Shown here in pieces: positions 1 through 5,475 of a stretch of DNA of 5,725 bases; position 1 is the stretch's first letter; every line of letters starts with the position of its first letter. A program made the position numbers and the translations under genes. The notes beneath the pieces were generated by a model that had not been told where the DNA came from, ran no database searches, and saw only the letters and a list, made by a program, of their open reading frames with translations. The DNA is from an uncultured Ruminococcus sp. (GTDB taxonomy: Bacteria; Bacillota; Clostridia; Oscillospirales; Ruminococcaceae). The stretch covers positions 1 to 5,725 of the forward strand of contig CAMWJT010000089.1 in assembly GCA_947174625.1 (NCBI GenBank), read 5' to 3'.

Positions 1-74
1 CCCATAGAGCTGATCGCCGGGAACACAAGATCATAAATTTTCTGTTCTGTATTGCTGAATTTTTTCAGTTTCAT
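1..74 (-). CDS. 5' end of a gene cut by the window edge; possibly ribosome maturation factor RimP
   Basis: On the minus strand an ATG at 74-72 opens a frame that stays open to the window edge. Its 24 complete codons begin MKLKKFSNTEQKIYDLVF and continue PAISSM, with a likely Gly cut by the edge. An AAGGAG ribosome site lies at 96-91, 16 nt before the ATG, which is rather long but has no better start nearby. A strong promoter and structured leader lie upstream. The pattern of a short basic start, then a helix ending in 'P-x-x-x-x-[ML]-G', resembles the N-terminus of RimP (DUF150), where the next residues are usually an '[LW]-D-V-x-[YF]-x-KEG' segment. That segment lies outside this window, so RimP is an inference from a short stretch. 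RimP acts in 30S subunit assembly and usually heads a rimP-nusA-infB operon. Confidence in a real gene start is good; confidence in the name is low to moderate. Confidence 0.55.
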   Translation of the reverse strand, partial: MKLKKFSNTEQKIYDLVFPAISSM

Positions 75-202
75 GATGAATTTTAAAAAACTCCTTTCTA
101 TCAATTTTTATAGATTTCTGCAAATTATTTTTTTGCAGGGAAGATCCGCAAAACGAAAGACCGGAATGCGTTCCGGTCTTTTGCACATCTTCCATCTTGT
201 AT
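75..202 (-). promoter_or_regulatory. Structured 5' leader of the left-edge gene, three adjacent hairpins
   Basis: Transcription from the promoter at 209-237 would start near 202 and read leftward through about 128 nt before the ATG at 74. This stretch holds three hairpins. The first spans 193-139: outer stem 187-193 with 139-145 (7 bp), middle stem 179-184 with 148-153 (6 bp), and inner stem 171-178 with 159-166 (8 bp) closing a four-base loop. The second, 138-118, abuts it directly: a perfect 7-bp stem CTGCAAA/TTTGCAG with a 7-nt loop. The third, 114-97, is a 5-bp stem TCTAT/ATAGA ending just before the AAGGAG site at 96-91. The motif TGCAAAA recurs in hairpins 1 and 2, and TTTTGC/TTTGCA occurs in both, so alternative pairings are possible. 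Pairings were found by eye, without an energy calculation. This could be a cis-regulatory leader; no known riboswitch class was recognised. Confidence 0.5.
156..181 (-). terminator. Terminator-like hairpin between the DUF1015 gene and the left-edge gene
   Basis: AAAGACCGGAA (156-166) pairs perfectly with TTCCGGTCTTT (171-181) around a TGCG loop, an 11-bp stem. Read on the minus strand the stem is followed by an interrupted U-rich tail (CGTTTTGC); on the plus strand the tail is a short TTTT. It lies downstream of the DUF1015 stop at 262, so it could end that transcript. It also lies downstream of the promoter at 209-237, so any RNA from that promoter must pass through it. It may therefore be a leaky terminator or attenuator, or part of the larger leader fold. 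The pairing is certain; the function is inferred. Confidence 0.5.
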
Positions 203-208
203 GCTACT

Positions 209-237
209 ATTATAACATAGAATTTTATAAAAATCAA
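209..237 (-). promoter_or_regulatory. SigA-type promoter for the left-edge gene
   Basis: On the minus strand, a -35 box TTGATT (237-232), a 17-nt spacer and a -10 box TATAAT (214-209) are present. TG at 217-216 gives an extended -10 element. Predicted transcription start is near 202. It sits in the 187-nt gap between the DUF1015 stop codon and the next ATG, so the left-edge gene can be transcribed independently of DUF1015. Confidence 0.75.
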
Positions 238-261
238 GTGTTTTGAGAAAATTTTTTCAAA

Positions 262-1515
262 TTATTTTATTTTTTTCCGGATTTTTCTGGATTCCATATA
301 ATAGCGTTTATCCTGCGCATGTCCCATTGAAAAAGTTTTCCGGGGAAGAGCGCCGTCCTGTGCAACGCTCGGAAATAATAAATTTTTGTCCATATCCGGC
401 AGAAGAATCCCCAGCGCATCCGGCTTTGCGGAGAGTTTCCGGACGGTCTCCACACCGTGAATATAATCTATCTTTCCGGGATGATTTTTTAGATACGTAT
501 CCAGAACAGGTTGCAGACAGCCTACAGCGAGCTTTGCCTTGGGATTATGAATAAATAATTTTTTCTGCTCCTGATTTTGCAGTAAAATCACAAATAAATC
601 TGGATTATCATGATCCGGCATTTCGGATAATTCCAGTTTTTCTGTCAATTCTGTAATTAACGCATCCGGATCAATTCCGGTCAGAATTCTGTGGATTGCT
701 TCAAATTCCAGGGCATCACTATGCAGATTGACCAGTTCCACAAGCGCATACCGGGCAGGGGACTGCATTGCAGTTTCCGGATCTTCCTGCTTTAATTTCT
801 CATAACAAGCCTTTGCCGTCGCAAGAGAATGATTGCCATCTCCCATTGCAAACTGCAATCCCGGATTGTGTTCCAGAACCTGTGTCAATCGCTGTGTAAA
901 CTGTTCCTGCTGTGCCGGATTCATCAGATACCCGGTGACATGACCGCCGTCCTGCATCAGATCCGTATCGTATAGCATCTGCATCTGATTTTTCTGTCCG
1001 GTACAACTGCCGATTGCAGAATTCTCAGGATCATGAATTAACAGCATAATATGCGGTAATTCCAGGACAGCATGTTCCCGGACTTTCATTCTGGGGGGGA
1101 TTCTCTCCAGTACCGTTGCTTCGGTCGCCCGGACAGGGGACTGACTCCCCGGCATGTAGTCATAGCATTCCAGATCAATTTTGCCAATCACACCAGCACG
1201 GAGTTTGCCATCACTTTGGATTCTCTCCGTGTAGATCATGGCATCTGGGTAGATTTTAAAATAATTCTGGTCAAGATAATTCTGCATAGTTTCCTGGATT
1301 GCCGTAATTCTGGATTCTGCATCTGGTTCTTCTAGGTAGATTTCAGGAAGAATGCAATGCAGTGCGGATGGCTGATCGCCGACGATCTGCCGGACGGATG
1401 TCCAATAATCGGGATCGCTAGTAAATTGATCGCAGGCAATGACGCTCCACAAATAAAAATCTGCTTTTTCCGGATCGGGCAGTAAAATATCCGCCGGACT
1501 GAAAACATCTGTCAT
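262..1515 (-). CDS. DUF1015 family protein (COG4198), function unknown
   Basis: This encodes a complete 417-residue protein, within the usual DUF1015 length of about 400-430. Family landmarks seen are SPVRATE near residues 126-132, followed by ERIPPR; the hallmark MGDGNHSLA at 224-232; a PARYALVELVNLH block near 253-265 followed by EAIHR; DYIHG near 350-354; and a C-terminal LPRKTFSMG stretch from about 390. The biochemical function of DUF1015 is not established. In many Firmicutes it sits next to serine biosynthesis genes (serA/serC), but no such neighbour is seen here. The GDGNHS motif loosely resembles the DGHHR motif of ParB-like proteins, a fold that includes free-serine kinases; that link is speculative. 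No signal peptide or membrane helix is visible, so it is probably cytoplasmic. The ATG is supported by CAGGAG at 1532-1527, 11 nt upstream. It has its own consensus promoter and is divergent from the transpeptidase gene. Confidence 0.92.
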   Translation of the reverse strand: MTDVFSPADILLPDPEKADFYLWSVIACDQFTSDPDYWTSVRQIVGDQPSALHCILPEIYLEEPDAESRITAIQETMQNYLDQNYFKIYPDAMIYTERIQSDGKLRAGVIGKIDLECYDYMPGSQSPVRATEATVLERIPPRMKVREHAVLELPHIMLLIHDPENSAIGSCTGQKNQMQMLYDTDLMQDGGHVTGYLMNPAQQEQFTQRLTQVLEHNPGLQFAMGDGNHSLATAKACYEKLKQEDPETAMQSPARYALVELVNLHSDALEFEAIHRILTGIDPDALITELTEKLELSEMPDHDNPDLFVILLQNQEQKKLFIHNPKAKLAVGCLQPVLDTYLKNHPGKIDYIHGVETVRKLSAKPDALGILLPDMDKNLLFPSVAQDGALPRKTFSMGHAQDKRYYMESRKIRKKIK

Positions 1516-1562
1516 GATTCAAAACGCTCCTGTAAATTAATGATAATATAATATTATTATTT

Positions 1563-1591
1563 ATTATACTATGAAAACAAAAAAATGTCAA
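1563..1591 (-). promoter_or_regulatory. Perfect-consensus SigA promoter for the DUF1015 gene
   Basis: On the minus strand TTGACA (1591-1586), exactly 17 nt, then TATAAT (1568-1563). Both hexamers and the spacing match the vegetative sigma consensus in full. The predicted start is near 1556, giving a leader of about 40 nt that is almost pure A/T before the AGGAG site at 1531-1527. Confidence 0.88.
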
Positions 1592-1609
1592 CTGAAATTT
1601 TAATTTTAT

Positions 1610-1636
1610 CAATTTTGTAAAAAAATACAAAAATTG
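1610..1636. repeat. AT-rich inverted repeat between divergent promoters
   Basis: CAATTTTGTA (1610-1619) and TACAAAAATTG (1626-1636) are inverted copies with one extra base in the second arm, separated by six A residues. The repeat lies 19 bp upstream of the DUF1015 -35 box and about 25 bp upstream of the transpeptidase promoter. A second short repeat, TTAC-N6-GTAA (1637-1650), follows at once. This position suits an operator shared by the two genes, but chance is a real alternative in such AT-rich DNA. Confidence 0.35.
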
Positions 1637-1661
1637 TTACTGGATTGTAATTTATCGTTCA

Positions 1662-1690
1662 TTTATTTGCGGCGAAGAATGTGTTATACT
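1662..1690 (+). promoter_or_regulatory. Extended -10 promoter for the L,D-transpeptidase gene
   Basis: TATACT at 1685-1690 is preceded by TG at 1682-1683, forming an extended -10 element. The -35 position at a 17-nt spacing (TTTATT, 1662-1667) is a weak match, which is common where an extended -10 compensates. The predicted start is near 1697, leaving a leader of about 39 nt with the AAGGA ribosome site at 1721-1725. Confidence 0.6.
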
Positions 1691-1735
1691 ATAAGTTAGA
1701 TAACTAGATTTCAAACTAGAAAGGAATGACAAGCT

Positions 1736-3745
1736 TTGCCGAATGAGAAAGAGAAAGAGAAAAAACAGGGAGAGAATCAAAGAAAAAGGCTGGATGCTTC
1801 CAAAATGTCCGCTGCGGAAATTCTGGAAGCGGTCGGCGCTGCGGAGCCGTTAGCAGACAGTCTGGTACATGCAAGGAAAAAAAAGCAACAAGAAGAACAG
1901 GCGAAGAATACAAATACTATTCCGGAATCTGAACCGGATTCAGAAATGCAGAAAAAAATTGCGCTGATTCAACAACAGAAACAGGAAAAAAAATCTGCAA
2001 ACAAGCAAATTCCTGATCCACCTGTATCAGATCCGGACGAATCAGAATCTTCTGAAAAGCAGATGACACAAGTCAGAAAAGTCCGTGTCCGGGCAGTTGC
2101 TTCGACGACGACAATGCCAACACCGGAAGAACCTGAACCCGAACCAGAGCCGGAAGATTTTGAAGATCCGGAGAATCTGGAGAATCCAGAAAATCCGGAA
2201 ATCCAGGAAGACCCTGAGATCCCGGAAACACCGGAAAAATCTGAGAAAAAATCTTCTGAAAAATCCGGAAAATCTAAAAAATCCGGGAAATCCAGGAAAT
2301 CAAAAAAATCCGTGTTCAGCGCAAAAATGTTTGCAATGCTCGGATTTGCCGGTGTCGGTGTTCTGTTCTTGATTTATCTGATCGGCGCATTTCATTATCA
2401 AGAAAAATTCCTGCCGCACACCTATATCAATTCATTTGCCGTTGACGGTATGACGAAAGAACAGGCACATGATGCGTTACTGGAACAGAAAAAGGCAAGG
2501 GATCTGACGTTAATTACTGCCAAGGGCGAACAAGTCGTAATCCCGGCGCAGGATTTTCAGGCAGAATACACCATCCCCGCAGGTGCGTTCAATCAGATTG
2601 TCAATGAAAGCCATTTTAACTGGGTGTCCAAATTATTCAAGAGTTCAGAATATGCCGTCCCCTATGAATATTCTTACTCGGAAGAACTGTTAAGAATGCT
2701 GATTGAAGAACATGACTGGGGGAGTGAACTTTCTCAGAATGCAAAAATTATCCGTTCGGATTCCGGAAAATTCGAGATTACACCGGAGACAACCGGCGAC
2801 CGGTTTGACACGGGACGTTTAATGCGCTTTATTGTCACAGAACTGGCGGCAGGCAAGAACGTCATCACAATGGAAGATTCCGGTTGTTATGAACCGTACC
2901 GGGCAAAAGTCACTTCGGAGGATTTGCAAAAAGATTTAGAAGTCTATAATCAATATGCTGAATGCAATGTGACGTATGATTTTGATGACCGCAAAATCAC
3001 GCTTGACAGTAACACAATTATCAGTTGGCTGTTGAGAAAGCCGGACGGGTCATTTGTGACGACATCCGGACATGTCATTCCGATGGATGAACAGAAAGTC
3101 CGGGAGTTTGTGGATGATATGGCAGAACAGACCGACACTTACGGCAAAGACCGGGAATTCTATGCCACAGTAGACGGTTGGATTACAGTCCCCTGGATTG
3201 ACTCAGCCGCCTGGGATCAGCAAAGTTGTTACGGCTGGCTGATTAACCGGAAAGACACAGTTGTCCAGTTAATGGAGCTGATTCAGGCAGGAGAATCCGT
3301 CACGGTAGAACCGATCTATGAAACATGGGGGATCGGCTATACCCGGAAAACGGATGACATCGGCACGACGTATATTGAAGCGGATATTTCCGAACAGCAT
3401 ATGTGGTTCTACAGAGACAATCAGTTAATCATGGATTATGATTTTGTATCGGGACTGGAGACGAATTCAAGCCGGAGAACACCTCGTGGTATCGGCAAGA
3501 TTACAGGACATATCAAGGGAAAGACCCTCGGCACATATGCTGTACAGGGCTATGAGCAATGGGTAGAATACTGGATTCCGTTCGGCTATATCGGATGCGG
3601 TTTCCATGATTTGTCCCGTGGGGCATACGGCGGAAACATCTATATGTACAATGGTTCCCACGGCTGTCTGAACATGCGGTTATCCGAAGTCAAGAATCTG
3701 TTCAATGAAATTGAAGACGGCATTCCGGTTATCGTGCATGATTAA
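1736..3745 (+). CDS. Membrane-anchored L,D-transpeptidase (YkuD domain) with PG-binding_4-like repeats
   Basis: This 669-residue enzyme should form 3-3 cross-links between peptidoglycan stems outside the membrane. Residues 1-197 form a charged cytoplasmic tail: a helix-prone Lys/Gln/Glu part, then a Pro/Glu-rich stretch (about 129-168) and a Lys/Ser-rich stretch (about 169-192). A single membrane helix lies near 198-219. Residues 230-390 and 395-530 look like two PG-binding_4/VanW-linked repeats. The YkuD domain covers about 545-669, with His624 and the signature SHGCLN at 641-646; Cys644 is the expected nucleophile. The start is TTG at 1736, with AAGGA ending 10 nt upstream. An ATG at 1726 stops after six codons, and the in-frame ATG at 1805 lacks a ribosome site. 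It has its own promoter and terminator, so it is probably monocistronic. By family knowledge such enzymes use tetrapeptide donors, resist most penicillins and are blocked by carbapenems. Confidence 0.93.
   Translation: MPNEKEKEKKQGENQRKRLDASKMSAAEILEAVGAAEPLADSLVHARKKKQQEEQAKNTNTIPESEPDSEMQKKIALIQQQKQEKKSANKQIPDPPVSDPDESESSEKQMTQVRKVRVRAVASTTTMPTPEEPEPEPEPEDFEDPENLENPENPEIQEDPEIPETPEKSEKKSSEKSGKSKKSGKSRKSKKSVFSAKMFAMLGFAGVGVLFLIYLIGAFHYQEKFLPHTYINSFAVDGMTKEQAHDALLEQKKARDLTLITAKGEQVVIPAQDFQAEYTIPAGAFNQIVNESHFNWVSKLFKSSEYAVPYEYSYSEELLRMLIEEHDWGSELSQNAKIIRSDSGKFEITPETTGDRFDTGRLMRFIVTELAAGKNVITMEDSGCYEPYRAKVTSEDLQKDLEVYNQYAECNVTYDFDDRKITLDSNTIISWLLRKPDGSFVTTSGHVIPMDEQKVREFVDDMAEQTDTYGKDREFYATVDGWITVPWIDSAAWDQQSCYGWLINRKDTVVQLMELIQAGESVTVEPIYETWGIGYTRKTDDIGTTYIEADISEQHMWFYRDNQLIMDYDFVSGLETNSSRRTPRGIGKITGHIKGKTLGTYAVQGYEQWVEYWIPFGYIGCGFHDLSRGAYGGNIYMYNGSHGCLNMRLSEVKNLFNEIEDGIPVIVHD
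2120..2311 (+). repeat. Low-complexity coding repeat: Pro-Glu then Lys-Ser linker of the transpeptidase
   Basis: Codons for residues 129-192 consist of degenerate short units. The first part repeats EP and then three-residue 'PEN/PEI/PET' units in acidic context. The second repeats 'KS/GKS/SEK' in basic context. At DNA level the unit AAATCCGGAA or GAATCCGGA-like recurs with small changes. The segment ends six residues before the membrane helix, so it is on the cytoplasmic side and its basic half fits the positive-inside rule. Confidence 0.8.
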
Positions 3746-3757
3746 ATTTAAAATAAT

Positions 3758-3791
3758 TGCTGTCCGGGATGTTTTCCGGACAGCATTTTTT
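3758..3791 (+). terminator. Intrinsic terminator after the L,D-transpeptidase gene
   Basis: TGCTGTCCGG (3758-3767) pairs perfectly with CCGGACAGCA (3776-3785), a 10-bp GC-rich stem with an 8-nt loop, followed at once by TTTTTT (3786-3791). It begins 13 nt after the transpeptidase stop codon and separates that gene from the ychF operon. Confidence 0.92.
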
Positions 3792-3827
3792 CATTCTGAA
3801 AATTTTCTGTAAAATCTTGCAAATCGC

Positions 3828-3856
3828 TTGCATTTTTTCTCAGAACATGCTAAACT
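3828..3856 (+). promoter_or_regulatory. SigA-type promoter of the ychF-cdd operon
   Basis: TTGCAT (3828-3833), a 17-nt spacer and TAAACT (3851-3856), with TG at 3848-3849 forming an extended -10. The predicted start is near 3863. The leader of about 37 nt carries AAGGAG at 3880-3885. A CTTGCA hexamer overlapping the -35 box (3827-3832) is repeated 11 bp upstream (3816-3821), about one helical turn away. Confidence 0.75.
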
Positions 3857-3899
3857 AAGAGAGTAATTAAAATTTTTTTAAGGAGTGGTTTTTTAGATT

Positions 3900-4994
3900 A
3901 TGAAATTAGGCATGGTAGGATTACCCAATGTCGGGAAAAGTACGCTGTTCAATGCGCTTACCAATGCAGGAGCGCAGTCTGCCAATTATCCGTTCTGCAC
4001 GATTGAAAAAAATATCGGTGTTGTTTCTGTCCCGGATTCACGGCTGAATTATCTTGCGGACATGTACAATCCGGATAGTTTCAAGCCGGCAACACTGGAA
4101 TTCGTGGACATTGCAGGACTGGTCAAAGGCGCATCCAGGGGCGAGGGACTGGGCAATAAGTTCCTTGCGGACATCCGGGAAGTTGATGCGATTGTGCATG
4201 TTGTCAGATGCTTTGAAGACATGGATATTATCCATGTGGATGGCAATATCAATCCGGCAAGGGACATTGAGACAATTAATCTGGAGCTGATTTTCTCAGA
4301 TTTAGAGATGGTACAACGTCGGATTGACCGTGCAAAGAAATTACTGAAAGGCGATAAAAAAGCGCAGATTCAGGTGGATTTCTTTGAACGTCTGGCGGCA
4401 CATCTGGAAGAAGGAAAATCCGCACGGAGTTTTGAAGTCACAGAAGATGAACAAGCATTTTTACATGATACACCGTTATTGTCTGCCAAACCGGTGATTT
4501 ATGCGGCAAATCTCAGTGAAGCGGATTTTGCCGGGAATCTGGACAATCAGACGCATTTTCAGGCAGTGAAAGCGATTGCTGAGGAAGAAAATGCCGCCGT
4601 CCTGCCGATCTGTGCGCAGACTGAGGCAGAAATTGCTGACATGAACGACGAAGACAAGGCAATGTTCTTAGAAGAACTCGGATTGGAAGAATCCGGTTTG
4701 AACAGGATTATTCAGACGGGTTATCATCTGTTAGGCTTTATTTCGTTCCTGACTGCCGGGAAACAGGAAGTCCGTGCATGGACAATCACCAAAGGGACGA
4801 AAGCACCGCAGGCAGCTGGGAAGATCCACACGGATTTTGAAAAGGGATTCATCCGTGCGGAAATTGTCGCTTTTGAGGATCTGAAAAAATGCGGAAGCAT
4901 GACAGCGGCGAAAGAACAGGGATTATTACGTTCCGAGGGCAAGGACTACATCATGAAAGATGGTGATATTGTTGAATTCCGGTTTAATGTCTGA
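3900..4994 (+). CDS. ychF: Ribosome-binding ATPase YchF (Obg/OLA1 family)
   Basis: At 364 residues it matches the usual 363-366 of YchF. The P-loop GLPNVGKST is at 7-15, the switch II motif DIAGLVKGAS at 70-79, and the G4 position carries NLSE (204-207) instead of the GTPase NKxD. This is the known change that makes YchF/OLA1 prefer ATP. A coiled region near 130-190 and a C-terminal TGS domain (about 280-363) complete the family layout. YchF is cytoplasmic, binds ribosomes and has been linked to translation and stress responses. The ATG at 3900 is fixed by an in-frame TAG at 3894-3896 just upstream. The AAGGAG site (3880-3885) is 14 nt away, longer than usual. It is the first gene of a short operon and overlaps cdd by 8 bp. 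Confidence 0.97.
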   Translation: MKLGMVGLPNVGKSTLFNALTNAGAQSANYPFCTIEKNIGVVSVPDSRLNYLADMYNPDSFKPATLEFVDIAGLVKGASRGEGLGNKFLADIREVDAIVHVVRCFEDMDIIHVDGNINPARDIETINLELIFSDLEMVQRRIDRAKKLLKGDKKAQIQVDFFERLAAHLEEGKSARSFEVTEDEQAFLHDTPLLSAKPVIYAANLSEADFAGNLDNQTHFQAVKAIAEEENAAVLPICAQTEAEIADMNDEDKAMFLEELGLEESGLNRIIQTGYHLLGFISFLTAGKQEVRAWTITKGTKAPQAAGKIHTDFEKGFIRAEIVAFEDLKKCGSMTAAKEQGLLRSEGKDYIMKDGDIVEFRFNV

Positions 4995-5418
4995 TTTTAA
5001 ATCTGATTCCGGGAAGCTCCGGAAAGCATTGCTGAAACAAGCCAGGAACGCCAGACAATCAGCGTATTGCAGGTACTCCAATTTTGCAGTCGGTGCGGCA
5101 TTGCTGACAGAATCCGGTATGATTTATACAGGGTGCAACATTGAGAATGCTTCTTATTCGCTGTGCATCTGTGCGGAACGGGTTGCCTTTGCAAGAGCAA
5201 TTGCAGAGGGGCATCGCAACTTTTCAGCGATTGCGATTGCCGGGAAATTTCAGGATCGGGATGTAGATTCTGAGATCATGAAACCGGAAACGGATTGTTT
5301 TCCATGCGGTGCATGCCGACAATTCATGTCAGAATTCTGCCAACCGGATTTTAAGATTTATCTGGAACAACAGGAATTCACATTAGGCGAATTATTTCCG
5401 GGAGCATTTAAATTATAA
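4987..5418 (+). CDS. cdd: Cytidine deaminase
   Basis: This enzyme deaminates cytidine and deoxycytidine to uridine and deoxyuridine in pyrimidine salvage, in the cytoplasm. With the ATG at 4987 it has 143 residues, close to the 130-145 of the homotetrameric class. Substrate-binding NIENASY lies at 51-57. The CAE motif is at 62-64, with Cys62 a zinc ligand and Glu64 the proton shuttle. PCGACRQ at 106-112 supplies ligands Cys107 and Cys110, and LFPGAF near 136-141 is the usual C-terminal signature. The chosen ATG overlaps the ychF stop by 8 bp with no clear ribosome site, which points to translational coupling. An in-frame ATG at 4960 would add nine residues of no family resemblance and also lacks a ribosome site, so it is less likely. 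Firmicute cdd genes more often lie beside era. Confidence 0.95.
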   Translation: MSDFKSDSGKLRKALLKQARNARQSAYCRYSNFAVGAALLTESGMIYTGCNIENASYSLCICAERVAFARAIAEGHRNFSAIAIAGKFQDRDVDSEIMKPETDCFPCGACRQFMSEFCQPDFKIYLEQQEFTLGELFPGAFKL

Positions 5419-5429
5419 TCTAAAAAAAC

Positions 5430-5463
5430 AGGCAGGATCTTTTTCAAATCCTGCCTTTATTTG
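5430..5463. terminator. Bidirectional intrinsic terminator between cdd and the right-edge gene
   Basis: AGGCAGGAT (5430-5438) pairs perfectly with ATCCTGCCT (5448-5456) around a 9-nt loop. On the plus strand it is followed by TTTATTTG; on the minus strand by a run of seven U (from the A-run at 5422-5428). It can thus stop both the ychF-cdd transcript and the convergent right-edge gene, whose stop codon is at 5476-5478. Confidence 0.92.
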
Positions 5464-5475
5464 TGTATAGAAGAA

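Noticed and set aside
31..237. A 68-codon minus-strand open frame over the left intergenic region
   Set aside because: It runs across the promoter and hairpins and has no ribosome site; the frame with AAGGAG upstream and the better protein-like start is the one at 74.
243..554. Plus-strand open frame opposite the end of DUF1015
   Set aside because: It lies almost wholly antisense to a well-supported conserved gene, with no ribosome site or family resemblance.
1093..1099. Run of seven G inside DUF1015, as a possible phase-variable tract
   Set aside because: The frame is intact and the run encodes the family-conserved Ile-Pro-Pro segment, so protein conservation explains it.
1726..1746. Six-codon mini-gene (ATG to TGA) overlapping the transpeptidase TTG start
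   Set aside because: AAGGA directly abuts this ATG with no spacer, so initiation there is unlikely; probably chance.
2085..2372. Second-frame 95-codon open frame inside the transpeptidase gene
   Set aside because: Its Arg/Lys/Asn-rich repeats are the frame-shifted reading of the low-complexity linker; no start signal.
4054..4290. Open frames on both strands inside ychF
   Set aside because: All are shadows of ychF, which has complete family motifs in its own frame.
4960..4986. Upstream ATG as the start of cdd
   Set aside because: It adds nine residues unlike the family, has no ribosome site, and makes a longer overlap; ATG at 4987 fits better.
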